DNA from: Streptomyces sp. E2N166
GTDB lineage: Bacteria > Actinomycetota > Actinomycetes > Streptomycetales > Streptomycetaceae
Length of the DNA: 57,887 bases
Direction: 5' to 3'
Assembly (NCBI RefSeq): GCF_003671715.1
Contig: NZ_RAIF01000032.1
Location: 1,876,632 to 1,934,518 of the forward strand
Part shown: positions 41,290 through 50,237 of the stretch, in pieces
Position numbering within the stretch: the first letter of the stretch is position 1
Layout of the letters: each line of letters opens with the position of its first letter
Made by a program: the position numbers and the translations under genes
The notes under the pieces: model-generated
The model's database searches: none
The model's input: the letters and a program-made list of their open reading frames with translations, nothing else
What the model was told of the DNA's origin: nothing

Positions 41290-41760
41290 ATGGTGGCGAC
41301 CCAGCAGATCTCCGATGCCGAACTCGCCGGACAGCCCGCCGCGTACTGGACCGGGGTCGCCTACGAGGCGCTCATCGCGTACACCCGGTCCCAGCTCGTC
41401 GAAAAGGGCTACACCCAGCCCCAGTTCTGGCTGCTGCGCAACCTGTCGGCGAACGACATCTCCCCCGACGGCGAGGGGATGACCCTGGCCGACCTTCGGG
41501 AGGCCATGACCTCCTACATCCGACCCGAGGACGATCTGACAGCGGAGGCCGAGCTGCTCCTGGAACGCGGCTGGCTGACCCGGGACGCCGAGCACCGTCT
41601 ATGGCTCACTGAGGAGGGGGAGAGGGCCCGCGTCGGTCTGGCGCGCAACGCGCCCGCGATCCGCGCCGCCCTTCACGAGGGCATCGACGACTCGGACTAC
41701 GTCAGCACACTGAAAGTGCTCCGGCGACTGATCCGCAACGCGGGCGGGACGGTCGCCTGA
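41290..41760 (+). CDS. MarR-like winged-helix protein
   Basis: A 156-residue protein with a MarR-type layout: helical N-terminus (AYWTGVAYEALIAYTRSQLV), wHTH (TLADLREAMTSYIRPEDDLT, AEAELLLERGWLTRD, HRLWLTEEG) and dimerising C-terminal helices. It is expected to bind DNA as a dimer. ATG 41,290 has a perfect AGGAGGG site. An in-frame ATG at 41,242 lies 6 nt after the -10 and could give a leaderless form with 16 extra residues. The upstream SoxR/MerR-type promoter predicts induction by redox-active or otherwise toxic compounds. Confidence 0.8.
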   Translation: MVATQQISDAELAGQPAAYWTGVAYEALIAYTRSQLVEKGYTQPQFWLLRNLSANDISPDGEGMTLADLREAMTSYIRPEDDLTAEAELLLERGWLTRDAEHRLWLTEEGERARVGLARNAPAIRAALHEGIDDSDYVSTLKVLRRLIRNAGGTVA

Positions 41761-41812
41761 CAGCGCGGAGCCCCCGCCGCCGCTGTCCGACGGGAGCTGC
41801 GGTGTGTGCGGC

Positions 41813-42140
41813 TCAGTAGATGTTGGCGTCGACCTCGTCAGCGCCGTCCCCGCGTGCCGCGTTGATCGGGGCGCGCAGCGGGATCTCGTCGTACACGCGG
41901 TACTCCCGCACGATCCGGCCGTTCTGGATCAGGAACTGGGAGACGCCCAGCACGGTCACCGGCTGCCCGGTCAGAGCGCCGAAGGTGGGCGTGCCCCGGT
42001 AGGTGCCATGCATGGTCCACATGACGGCGGGCAATCGTCGTGACGGACGTCCTCGGCCTGGCCGATACCCGTCGGGTCCGCGAGCACGGCACCGCGGGTC
42101 TCACCCCAGTCCGGGACACGTTCGCGAACGGCCGGCAGCC
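41813..42140 (-). pseudogene. SnoaL-like/NTF2-like protein, frameshifted remnant
   Basis: The 3' part (41,813-42,034) encodes VMWTMHGTYRGTPTFGALTG, QPVTVLGVSQFLIQNGRIVR and EYRVYDEIPLR, the second half of a SnoaL-like polyketide-cyclase fold. The matching first half is not in this frame. A neighbouring frame upstream contains VRERVPDWGETRGAVLADP, which fits the expected region before the break near 42,030. A short functional protein of 73 residues is unlikely, because half of the barrel is missing. Confidence 0.55.
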
Positions 42141-42461
42141 TTTGGAACTCCCCTGGAACTCCCCCTGTACGAGGGGCGGATCGACCCGGCGCGGTGGCGC
42201 AGCGGACTGTGAGCGGACCGTTGTCCGCCTGGGCGCCAGGCCTCCGCCTGCGGTCGTCGGACAGCCGGCACGGGCTGGAGCGTACGGGCGAGCGGAACGG
42301 CGGTGGGCGCTGCGGCGTAGACCTGTCGGAACGGGGCATTCGAAGTGCGGTTGACGCCGCCGGACCTGGACCGCGGCCGTCAGACGTGATGGAGACAGCC
42401 ACTTCCTCGCGGTGCGGGCCGACCGTGCCGCGGGTGGGCTTGTGAGGGGAGAGGTATCACC
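42141..42461. other. Intergenic region upstream of DUF5133
   Basis: About 320 bp that may hold further decayed coding sequence on the minus strand. The last 25 bp contain the ribosome site of the DUF5133 gene. Nothing else recognised. Confidence 0.35.
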
Positions 42462-42704
42462 ATGATCCTTCCGGCGGAGAAGGAGCTGCGTGCGGTGCTG
42501 GCCCGGTTCGCTCAGGCGCGCATCGAGCACGATCTGTGCCCCACCGGCCACACCAGCAGGGTGCTCGAGGACACGACGTACACGCTGTGCGTGATGACCG
42601 GGGCCCGCACCGTCGATCAGGCACTGCTCACGGCAGACACCTTGCTCGCGCAGTACGCCGGCCGGACAAGCGTCTCCCGCGAGGACGAGACGCTGGCGGC
42701 GTAG
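42462..42704 (+). CDS. DUF5133 small protein
   Basis: An 80-residue protein of the Streptomyces-specific DUF5133 family. It starts MILPAEKELRAVLARFAQAR and contains the conserved block DTTYTLCVMTGARTVDQAL. The family is small, cytoplasmic and of unknown role. ATG 42,462 is preceded by GGGGAGAGG. It stands alone, with about 200 bp to the PadR gene. Confidence 0.8.
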   Translation: MILPAEKELRAVLARFAQARIEHDLCPTGHTSRVLEDTTYTLCVMTGARTVDQALLTADTLLAQYAGRTSVSREDETLAA

Positions 42705-42880
42705 GCCACGCCAGGCCTCCGGGGCCGACTTCCGCCGCGCGCGTCGTCACGCCCTCGGACATGGCCTCCCCGGTCAGGGCTGCGCGACGGAGCCGGAGCA
42801 GCAGCCCTGACCATGGAGAAAACGCGCGAATCCACGTGAAGGCGGAGTGAGCCGGATCTCATCGGAGCGCGACGACTTGT

Positions 42881-42900
42881 CTATGCAACAAGTTGCATAG
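42881..42900. promoter_or_regulatory. PadR operator, 20-bp palindrome
   Basis: CTATGCAAC-AA-GTTGCATAG is a perfect dyad 13 bp before the PadR ATG. It lies between a plausible -35 (TTGTCT, 42,878-42,883) and -10 (AAAGAT, 42,901-42,906) spaced by 17 bp, ideal for autorepression. Confidence 0.75.
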
Positions 42901-42913
42901 AAAGATCCGGAAC

Positions 42914-43486
42914 ATGGCGCTCGAACACGCGATCCTCGTCTCGCTGCTGGAGAAGCCGGGCTCGGGGTACGAACTCGCGCGCCGGTTCGATCGATCCATC
43001 GGATACTTCTGGACCGCGACCCACCAGCAGATCTACCGCGTGCTGCGGCGCATGGACGGCGACGGCCTGCTGGAAGTCCGGGAAGTGGCGCAGCAGGGAA
43101 GGCCGGACAAGAAGGAGTACTCCGTCGCGGCGCCGGGGCGCGCGGCACTCACCGCATGGCTGCACGAGCCGGTCGAACCGGAAAGCATCCGGCACGAGCT
43201 CGCCGTCAAGATCCGGGGCGCGGCCTTCGACGAACCGTCCGCACTGATCTCCGAGGTCGAACGTCACCGCGAGGCACACGACGACCGGCTCCGGCACTAC
43301 CTGGCCGGAGAGCGACGGGACTTCGGCGGCCCGGACGCTCCCCGGCCGCTCGACGTCGGCCAGGAGCTCCAGCACGCCGTCCTGCGCGGAGGCATCGCCT
43401 TCGAGCGGATGACCGTCGCATGGCTCGACGACGTCCTCGACACCCTCCGCAGGCTCCGCGCCGCGCGACCCGGCAGCCGAGACTGA
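42914..43486 (+). CDS. PadR family transcriptional regulator
   Basis: A 190-residue repressor. The winged HTH occupies residues 1-90 (ALEHAILVSLLEKPGSGYEL, FWTATHQQIYRVLRRMDGDG, RPDKKEYSVAAPGRAALTAW). The C-terminal part is the vinculin-like helical dimerisation domain of PadR subfamily 2. ATG 42,914 is used; the palindrome directly upstream supports autoregulation. The acyl-CoA dehydrogenase gene begins 110 bp downstream on the same strand and is a likely target. Confidence 0.9.
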   Translation: MALEHAILVSLLEKPGSGYELARRFDRSIGYFWTATHQQIYRVLRRMDGDGLLEVREVAQQGRPDKKEYSVAAPGRAALTAWLHEPVEPESIRHELAVKIRGAAFDEPSALISEVERHREAHDDRLRHYLAGERRDFGGPDAPRPLDVGQELQHAVLRGGIAFERMTVAWLDDVLDTLRRLRAARPGSRD

Positions 43487-43596
43487 CTTCGAGCCCCGTC
43501 GGCGCCGGAACCTGCCTTTGACCCCTCGCGAACCCGCCCACGACCTGTCCGCATCCGCCCGTTTCCGTTCGACCCGATATCCGGAAGGCACCCCTC

Positions 43597-45315
43597 ATGG
43601 CCGACCAGCTCCTGTTCAACCCGCGCACGTACGACCCGGCGCACTTCGACCCCGAGACCCGCAGGCTGCTGCGTGCCACGGTCGACTGGTTCGAGGCGCG
43701 CGGCAAGCGCAGGCTGATCGAGGACTACCGCTCACGAGTGTGGCTGGAGGACTTCCTCGCATTCGCCGCGAAGGAGGGCCTCTTCGCCACCTTCCTGACC
43801 CCGGCGGCGGACGGCGACGGTCCGGACCAGCGTTGGGACACCGCCCGAATCGCGGCCCTCAACGAGATCTTCGGGTTCTACGGCCTCGACTACTGGTACG
43901 CCTGGCAGGTCACCATCCTCGGCCTCGGCCCGGTCTGGCAGAGCGACAACGCCTCCGCCCGTGCCCGAGCGGCCGAACTCCTCGCCCGGGGCGAGGTGTT
44001 CGCGTTCGGCCTCTCCGAGAAGAGCCACGGCGCCGACATCTACTCCACGGACATGCTGCTGGAGCCCGACGGGCAGGGCGGCTTCCGGGCGACCGGTTCC
44101 AAGTACTACATCGGTAACGGCAACGCCGCCGGGCTCGTGTCGGTGTTCGGCCGCCGCACCGACGTCGAGGGGCCGGAGGGCTACGTCTTCTTCGCCGCCG
44201 ACAGCCGTCATCCCGCCTACCACCTGGTCAAGAACGTCGTCGACTCCTCCAAGTACGTCAGCGAGTTCCGGCTTGAGGACTACCCGGTCGGCCGCGAGGA
44301 CGTCCTGCACACCGGGCGAGCCGCCTTCGACGCCGCCCTGAACACCGTCAACGTCGGCAAGTTCAACCTGTGCACCGCCTCGATCGGCATCTGCGAGCAC
44401 GCCATGTACGAGGCCGTCACGCACGCCCACACCCGCATCCTGTACGGCCGCCCCGTGACCGCCTTCCCGCACGTACGGCGGGAGCTGATCGACGCATACG
44501 TGCGCCTGGCCGGCATGAAGCTGTTCAGCGCCCGCGCCGTCGACTACTTCCGCTCCGCCGGCCCGGACGACCGCCGGTACCTGCTCTTCAACCCGATGAC
44601 CAAGATGAAGGTCACCACCGAGGGCGAGAAGGTCATCGACCTGATGTGGGACGTCATCGCGGCCAAGGGATTCGAGAAGGACAACTACTTCGCCCAGGCC
44701 GCGATCGAGATCCGGGGCCTGCCGAAGCTCGAGGGCACGGTGCACGTCAACCTGGCGCTGATCCTGAAGTTCATGCGCAACCACCTGCTGGACCCGGTCG
44801 ACCACCCGCGGGTGCCGACCCGTCTCGACGCCGCCGACGACACCTTCCTCTTCCGGCAGGGCCCGGCCCGCGGGCTCGGCTCGATCCGGTTCCACGACTG
44901 GCGCTCCGCCTTCGACACCTACGCCGGGGTGCCGAACGTGGCCCGGTTCCGGGAGCAGGCCGATGCCCTGTGCACGTTCGTCACCACCGCGGCACCCGAC
45001 GAGCGGCAGAGCCGCGACCTGGATCTGCTGCTCGCCGTCGGCCAGCTGTTCGCCCTGGTCGTACACGGTCAGCTGATCCTGGAACAGGCCGAGCTGACCG
45101 ACCTGGACGAGGACGTCCTCGACGAGCTGTTCTCCGTCCTCGTCCGTGACTTCTCGAACCATGCCGTCGAACTGCACGGCAAGGACTCGGCCACGGAGCT
45201 CCAGCAGAGCTGGGCTCTCGGCGCCGTCCGGCGGCCCGTCGTGGACGAGGCCCGGTCGGCCCGCGTCTGGGAGCGTGTCGAGGCGCTGTCCGGCGCCTAC
45301 GAGATGGCCCCGTAG
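43597..45315 (+). CDS. Acyl-CoA dehydrogenase/oxidase-like flavoprotein
   Basis: A 572-residue FAD enzyme of the acyl-CoA dehydrogenase superfamily. The flavin/substrate loop FAFGLSEKSHGADIYSTDML, the beta-domain GFRATGSKYYIGNGNAAGLV and the helical C-terminal domain (RILYGRPVTAFPHVRRELID) are clear. The extra ~170 residues at the C-terminus recall acyl-CoA oxidases or very-long-chain enzymes. The substrate chain length is unknown. The ATG has GGAAGG upstream. Probably controlled by the upstream PadR protein. A hairpin follows. Confidence 0.88.
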   Translation: MADQLLFNPRTYDPAHFDPETRRLLRATVDWFEARGKRRLIEDYRSRVWLEDFLAFAAKEGLFATFLTPAADGDGPDQRWDTARIAALNEIFGFYGLDYWYAWQVTILGLGPVWQSDNASARARAAELLARGEVFAFGLSEKSHGADIYSTDMLLEPDGQGGFRATGSKYYIGNGNAAGLVSVFGRRTDVEGPEGYVFFAADSRHPAYHLVKNVVDSSKYVSEFRLEDYPVGREDVLHTGRAAFDAALNTVNVGKFNLCTASIGICEHAMYEAVTHAHTRILYGRPVTAFPHVRRELIDAYVRLAGMKLFSARAVDYFRSAGPDDRRYLLFNPMTKMKVTTEGEKVIDLMWDVIAAKGFEKDNYFAQAAIEIRGLPKLEGTVHVNLALILKFMRNHLLDPVDHPRVPTRLDAADDTFLFRQGPARGLGSIRFHDWRSAFDTYAGVPNVARFREQADALCTFVTTAAPDERQSRDLDLLLAVGQLFALVVHGQLILEQAELTDLDEDVLDELFSVLVRDFSNHAVELHGKDSATELQQSWALGAVRRPVVDEARSARVWERVEALSGAYEMAP

Positions 45316-45326
45316 GAGGAGCCGGT

Positions 45327-45356
45327 CCCGGCATCGGCCAACGGTCCGGTGCCGGG
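45327..45356. terminator. Terminator between convergent genes
   Basis: Stem CCCGGCATCGG / CCGGTGCCGGG (one wobble) with an 8-nt loop, just after the acyl-CoA dehydrogenase stop. Confidence 0.65.
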
Positions 45357-45400
45357 GAGCCGCCGGCGCGTCCGCGGAGACGCCGACGGTCTCACGCGGC

Positions 45401-47878
45401 CTAGTGGAACCGCCCGAACGCCTCCCGTACGCGCTGTGCGTCGCGCAGGCGCTGCTCGTAGGTGGCACCGAGCGCGAGCAACACCAGACCGGCCAGTGCG
45501 GGAGGCGCCCACCGGGGGAGCAGGCCGACGACCTGGGCGACGTGCGGGGCGAGCTCGTGCAGTGCCACCAGGGCGAGCACGACCCCGCCGAGAACCAGCG
45601 GCGCTTTGAGCCGGTTGCCGGCTCCCACCAGGGTGGCCGCCAGCGCCGCGGTACCGAGCAGCAGGGGCCGGAGCCAGTGCGGGTCGCCCCACGCCGCAAA
45701 GAGGCTCGGCACCGCGGTGACGGCCAGGCCGGCACCGTACGCCGTCCAGGAGGAGAGGGCCGGGTCACGGCGGCGCCCGAGGAAACCGACGACGAGTGCG
45801 GGCACGGTCACCGGCAGCGTGTAGGCCTCCGGCGTGGTGACGTCCCAGGCCGCCCATCGCACCCACGTGGCCAGCAGGAAGAAAACGGCGGCCACATGGG
45901 CGACCGGCCGCCGCTCTCGTCGCAGCGCGGTCCCGGCCGCGATGACCCCGCCGAGCGAGAGCACCAGAGCCAGCATCGGCGGGTCGGTCGCGGCGAGAAC
46001 GAGGGCGAGCAGCCCCGCTGCCGCGCCCGCCCCTTCGACCGGCGCAGTCGTGGACGAGCCGACCGGACGTGCCGCGACGAGGGCCGCGAGGGCGGGCACG
46101 ACGAGAACCAGCAGCGCCGTGTGCTGCGGCTGCAAGCCGATGGACGCGCCGATCGCGCAGGCCAGGGCCGTGGCATGAACGAGAGCCGCGGGCGCCGCGA
46201 ACGGACCGGTCCCCGGGCGCGGGCCCGCGGCGCCGAACAGCAGGGTCAACACCACGAGCACACCGATCGTCACCGCCTCGGACGCCAGGGAGACGAGAGC
46301 GAGGGCGACGGAGGTCACGAGGGCCAGGATCATGGCCGTGAGGGTCAGTGGCGACGCTCCGTCAGTCGCACGGCGGGCCCACTCCGCGCAGCCCAGCGCG
46401 CCCACGACCACGGCGCCCTGCGCCACCAGGCCCGCGCCGTAGGACAGTTCGAGCACGAGCGGAAGCACGAGCACCGCCGCCCACCCCAGGACGAGCGCTC
46501 CCACCGCGGCCGCGGGCCGCCGTCCCTCACCGCGCCGGGCCACCACCGCCAGCACGCCCGCGACGACGGTGAGCACGAGCGGTACGGTGGCCGCGTGCGG
46601 AGGCCAGGGCACGTCCGTGAACACGGCGGCTCGGATGTCCCGCGGCACACCGGACCAGGGCCGCCCCACACCGGCCACCGGACCGAGGAGCGTCCCGGCG
46701 ACCACAGGCACCGCCCACACCACCGCGAGACCCTGGACGGTCAGCGAAGCGAGCACAAGCCCTCTGCGCGATGTCCGGGGGAGCGGCGTCCGGACGGCCG
46801 CCAGCAGGGCGACGCCGCAGACCAGGCACCCCGGCACAGTCCACGCTCCGGGCAGCGACACCCGAATCATCCCGCCCGCTCCGGCCGCCACGCACAGCCC
46901 CGCCGTCATCGCCGCGCCCACCGCGACGTCCGGCTTCGGGACGAACCGGGCCACCACCAGGGCGGTCGACGCGGCCAGGGCCAGCAGCGCGGCCGACCGC
47001 ACGGCGGTGCCCGGGGCGGAAGCACTCCAGGTGAGCAGACTGGCCGAGACAACTCCCACGGCCCCCGTACCGAGCGAGCCGACGGCCGCGACGATCCGCA
47101 CCGGCACCGATCCCGTCCGCAGTGCGACGGCGGCTCCGGCCGCCGCGGTCACCAGCAGCACGGCCGTGAGCGTGGGCGGCCCCGCGCCGGCGGCGAGTGC
47201 CCACAGGAGCAGGGGAAGGTGCGCGGTCGCCGTGGCCAGGGGGAGAGGAAGACGGAGCATGAGCCGTGCCGCCTTCTGTTCCGTGCCCTCCTCACCCGGG
47301 GCGTCCGTCGCGGGCTTCGAGCCCGATCCCAGGCCGTATGCGGCCCATGCTCCCGCCAGGACGGCCGACGCGGCGGCCGTGTACGTGAGAACGTCCGTGC
47401 CGGTGAACGCCACCTGGTACAGCGCGTAGGCGTCGAGCACGGTGAGGGCGAGCCCCAGACCGGCGACAGCCTCGGCCGTCGACGTCAGTCCTCGGCGCAG
47501 GAGCGCCACCGGCGCGCCCAGGGTCCCCACGGTCACGGCCCCGAGCACCAGCGAACGTCCGGCGATCCCCATATGTCCCCAGCCGACCAAGGTGAACGCG
47601 ACCCCGGCGACCGTCAGCAGGACTCCGCCGAGGACGAGGAGCAGGTTCTGCACGCCGGGGGCGGTGGCCTCCGGCCGGTGGGCGAAGCCGGAGCCCCGGC
47701 CCGGCCACACCGGCGGCACGGCACCGCCGTCCTGGCCGCCACGGGACGCGGCTGCCGACCGCAACGTGTGGATCAGCCACGCGCGTCGCTGCAGCAGGAC
47801 GGCCCGGCGGGCGTCGAGGTGCCACAACTCGGCGTCGAGGAGCCGCAGCTCCTCGGCCGGGGGCGGAAGGTTCGTCAT
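45401..47878 (-). CDS. Very large polytopic membrane protein, SCO7277-like layout
   Basis: A protein of about 825 residues with a short soluble N-terminus (EELRLLDAELWHLDARRAVL, LQRRAWLIHTL) that looks helical. It is followed by more than 20 hydrophobic segments (NLLLVLGGVLLTVAGVAFTL and many more) up to the C-terminal Arg-rich end. No transporter motif, catalytic residue or polymerase signature was recognised. Such proteins occur singly in Streptomyces as integral membrane proteins of unknown function; the named resemblance is from memory. Starts at 47,878 and 47,914 are both possible. The gene is divergent from EEP copy 2. Confidence 0.75.
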   Translation of the reverse strand: MTNLPPPAEELRLLDAELWHLDARRAVLLQRRAWLIHTLRSAAASRGGQDGGAVPPVWPGRGSGFAHRPEATAPGVQNLLLVLGGVLLTVAGVAFTLVGWGHMGIAGRSLVLGAVTVGTLGAPVALLRRGLTSTAEAVAGLGLALTVLDAYALYQVAFTGTDVLTYTAAASAVLAGAWAAYGLGSGSKPATDAPGEEGTEQKAARLMLRLPLPLATATAHLPLLLWALAAGAGPPTLTAVLLVTAAAGAAVALRTGSVPVRIVAAVGSLGTGAVGVVSASLLTWSASAPGTAVRSAALLALAASTALVVARFVPKPDVAVGAAMTAGLCVAAGAGGMIRVSLPGAWTVPGCLVCGVALLAAVRTPLPRTSRRGLVLASLTVQGLAVVWAVPVVAGTLLGPVAGVGRPWSGVPRDIRAAVFTDVPWPPHAATVPLVLTVVAGVLAVVARRGEGRRPAAAVGALVLGWAAVLVLPLVLELSYGAGLVAQGAVVVGALGCAEWARRATDGASPLTLTAMILALVTSVALALVSLASEAVTIGVLVVLTLLFGAAGPRPGTGPFAAPAALVHATALACAIGASIGLQPQHTALLVLVVPALAALVAARPVGSSTTAPVEGAGAAAGLLALVLAATDPPMLALVLSLGGVIAAGTALRRERRPVAHVAAVFFLLATWVRWAAWDVTTPEAYTLPVTVPALVVGFLGRRRDPALSSWTAYGAGLAVTAVPSLFAAWGDPHWLRPLLLGTAALAATLVGAGNRLKAPLVLGGVVLALVALHELAPHVAQVVGLLPRWAPPALAGLVLLALGATYEQRLRDAQRVREAFGRFH

Positions 47879-48014
47879 GTCTCGGAGTGTGCTCCCCGTC
47901 ACCCCGCCGGGCATGAGCGCGCGTACTCACTTCCTACTCAGGTACTGCCCGCGTCACGGAACACCGGCCGCACCGGCGGCAACCCGTGCCCCGGCCCGGG
48001 GCGCGGAGGACTTG

Positions 48015-48025
48015 TCCCATAACCT
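48015..48025 (+). promoter_or_regulatory. Conserved upstream element of EEP copy 2 (TCCCATAACCT)
   Basis: Identical to 1771-1781 and at the same 61-bp distance from the GTG start. It contains the TAACCT -10-like box. Confidence 0.5.
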
Positions 48026-48075
48026 CGTGCGTGAAGACATCGAACGCTCCGCGCGTCGACACGGAGGAGGCGACG

Positions 48076-48918
48076 GTGCTCGCAAGTCGCACACGGTTGC
48101 TCGTGGGTGCCCTGGCCGTCCTCTGCGTGATCCTCATCGGCTCCAGCGCCCCCGACGGCCCCCACTTTGGCCGGGCGGCCCCCGTGGACCCGGTCCGGGA
48201 CGTCGTGCCGAACCGGGTCATGACCTGGAACCTGTGCAACCCCTGCGAAGCGGGCAACGTCCACCGGGCAGCGGAGATAGCCGTCTTCGCGCCCCAGGTC
48301 ATCGGCGTACAGGAAGCATGCGTCCGCGATGTCGAGGCCATCCGGGAATACCTGCGGAACCGCCACGGGCTCGTCTACCGCGTCGAGTACGGAATGGTCC
48401 TGCACAAACGCAGCCGCTGCGGCGGAACGCCGTGGAACCCGGGAGAGTTCGGCCAGGCGATCCTCTCCGCGGCGCCAATGACCGACCACGTCAGCGTGGA
48501 ATACCCCGAGGGCGGCTCCGAGGACCGCGGCTACATGGCGGTCACCACCACGGTGGGCGGCCGGAACGTCAGGGTCTTCAACACGCACCTCGCCCAACGC
48601 CGGCAGGAGTCCTTCCGGGCGGGGCAGACCCGCGTACTCGCCACCGAAGTCGCCCGGCACGAGCGTGCCGTCGTCCTCGGCGACTTCAACGCGGTGCCGG
48701 ACGCTTCCGAACTCACGCGCATCTGGGCACTGGCCGCCGACGCGGACCCCCAGTGCCGTCCGACGCGCACCGCCGCCGGTGCCTGCCGGGCGACCACCGA
48801 CTGGCAGAGCAAGTTCGACTACGTCTTCCTGCGCGGCATCACCCCCGCCGAACACCGCGTGCACCCCTCCCGGTACTCCGACCACCACCGGATGTACGCC
48901 GACCTGGACCTCTCATAG
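48076..48918 (+). CDS. Secreted endonuclease/exonuclease/phosphatase family protein, copy 2
   Basis: A 280-residue paralogue of the 1.8-kb gene, colinear with one single-residue gap. The signal peptide (LLVGALAVLCVILIGSSAP) is followed by MTWNLCNP, QEACVRDVE, VFNTHLAQRRQE, VLGDFNAVPD, DWQSKFDYVFLRG and YSDHH, so the metal-dependent phosphodiesterase site is complete. GTG 48,076 is 5 nt after GGAGGAGG, the same arrangement as copy 1. The conserved promoter-like block indicates duplication of the whole unit. The two copies diverge most in the signal peptide and the surface loops around YHVEYGMVL. Confidence 0.88.
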   Translation: MLASRTRLLVGALAVLCVILIGSSAPDGPHFGRAAPVDPVRDVVPNRVMTWNLCNPCEAGNVHRAAEIAVFAPQVIGVQEACVRDVEAIREYLRNRHGLVYRVEYGMVLHKRSRCGGTPWNPGEFGQAILSAAPMTDHVSVEYPEGGSEDRGYMAVTTTVGGRNVRVFNTHLAQRRQESFRAGQTRVLATEVARHERAVVLGDFNAVPDASELTRIWALAADADPQCRPTRTAAGACRATTDWQSKFDYVFLRGITPAEHRVHPSRYSDHHRMYADLDLS

Positions 48919-48972
48919 CGCCATGCAGGTCGTCGGCCGGCCCTTCGGGGCCGTCACCGGCGCCGAGGGTGA

Positions 48973-49190
48973 GGTCACTTCGGTACGCGCGGGGATCGCG
49001 TCCAGCCGGCCACCATCGTTCCTGTCCAGGGCGCCTTCGCGGACTCCTCCAGCCGGGACGGTGTCGTTGAGGCACGCCAGTCGCACGACTGCACAGTCGT
49101 GGCGGCCGCCAACCCCCTGCGCGGGCTGTCCAACGACGCCGACCACGTCCGGCAGCTCGTGGCGTCCATCGAGGGCCCGGTGGACGAGGC
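48973..49190 (+). pseudogene. Alpha/beta hydrolase N-terminal remnant
   Basis: One plus-strand frame encodes ATIVPVQGAFADSSSRDGVV, TVVAAANPLRGLSNDADHVR and QLVASIEGPV. These match the start of small alpha/beta hydrolases (VLVHGAFADSSSWDGV, then VLDSIEGPVVLVGHSYGG). The catalytic His of HGAFADSS is replaced by Gln, there is no start codon, and similarity stops just before the nucleophile elbow. It is a truncated relic. Confidence 0.6.
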
Positions 49191-49439
49191 GCGGTACCCA
49201 CACGCCCTGTGCGGCCTCCAGCAGGTCAAGGTTTCGGCGGAGACGGCCGGCCGGGGTGGGGGAGGGGACTCGGACGTACGAGCCAAGGGTGACAGTGCCC
49301 CGTACCAGCAGGCCGGCGCCTCTCCTTCCTGCCACAATTCCGGCAGGAAACACGCCGGTGAGGGCGGGGGACGAGGCGGGACAGGCGTGAGCGAGCACGG
49401 CACTACCGGTCGCGTCACTGCGGGGGAGCGGGGCCGGGC
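49191..49439. other. Intergenic region upstream of the prenyltransferase
   Basis: About 250 bp with no recognised gene. The last 20 bp are G-rich and include the ribosome site GGGGGAG. Confidence 0.4.
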
Positions 49440-50237
49440 ATGACGGAGTACGACGTTCCGGGCGGACGCTCGGCGACGGAGGGCCTGCCGGGCCGGGAAC
49501 GGCGGAGCGACGGAGCGGCGCGCGCGGTGCCCCGACACGTGGCGTGCGTGATGGACGGCAACGGGCGGTGGGCGCAGCGGCGTTCACTGCCGCGCACGGC
49601 GGGGCACCAGGCTGCCGAGGCCACCGTCATCGACATCATCGAGGCGGCCCGGTCCGCCGGTGTCGAGTGGCTCAGCCTTTACGCCTTCTCCACCGAGAAC
49701 TGGAACCGGCCCGGTGCCGAGGTCGACTACCTGATGCGTCTGGTTCGCCGGGTGGTGCGCAAGCACGCGCCGCTGTTGCTGGCCCGCGGAATCCGCTGCC
49801 GTTTCACTGGGGCCGCGGACCCGCGCATCCCTCACGGACTGGCCAGGGACTTCGACGACCTCGCGATGCTGACCGGCGACAACCGGGGGATGACGCTGAC
49901 CGTGGCCTTCGACCACGGCGGACGCCGGGACATCGTAGAGGCCACTCGAGCGCTGATCCTCAGCGGGACGCCGGCGGACGAGGTGACCGAGCGGCTGTTC
50001 GCGGAGTACCTGCCGTTTCCCGACACCCCGGACGTGGACCTCGTCATCCGTACCTCCGGTGAGCAGCGAATCTCCAACTTCATGCTCTGGAAGGTCGCCT
50101 ACTCCGAGTGGGTCTTCCCCGAAGTGCTCTGGCCGGACTTTCGAGCCTCCGACTTCCTCGCGTGCCTGCACGCCTATCAGCGTCGCGCCCGCCGCTTCGG
50201 CGGCCTGCCGTCCCAGACGAACGGAGATCCACGATGA
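49440..50237 (+). CDS. Cis-prenyltransferase (UppS family isoprenyl transferase)
   Basis: A 265-residue enzyme that condenses isopentenyl diphosphate onto an allylic diphosphate with Z geometry. Motifs run in the usual order: CVMDGNGRWAQRRSLPRTAG with the catalytic Asp, LSLYAFSTENWNRP, FDHGGRRDI, and DLVIRTSGEQRISNFMLWKV with AYSEWVFPEVLWPDF. A 30-residue polar N-terminal extension precedes the core. Its stop overlaps the ATG of the MpaB-EF-hand gene (ATGA), so the two proteins should be made together. This argues for a specialised role rather than general undecaprenyl synthesis. The chain length of the product is unknown. Confidence 0.92.
   Translation: MTEYDVPGGRSATEGLPGRERRSDGAARAVPRHVACVMDGNGRWAQRRSLPRTAGHQAAEATVIDIIEAARSAGVEWLSLYAFSTENWNRPGAEVDYLMRLVRRVVRKHAPLLLARGIRCRFTGAADPRIPHGLARDFDDLAMLTGDNRGMTLTVAFDHGGRRDIVEATRALILSGTPADEVTERLFAEYLPFPDTPDVDLVIRTSGEQRISNFMLWKVAYSEWVFPEVLWPDFRASDFLACLHAYQRRARRFGGLPSQTNGDPR

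Noticed and set aside
45146..48022. 958-codon open frame on the plus strand
   Set aside because: Antisense of the large membrane protein, extremely Arg/Gly/His-rich and without any domain.
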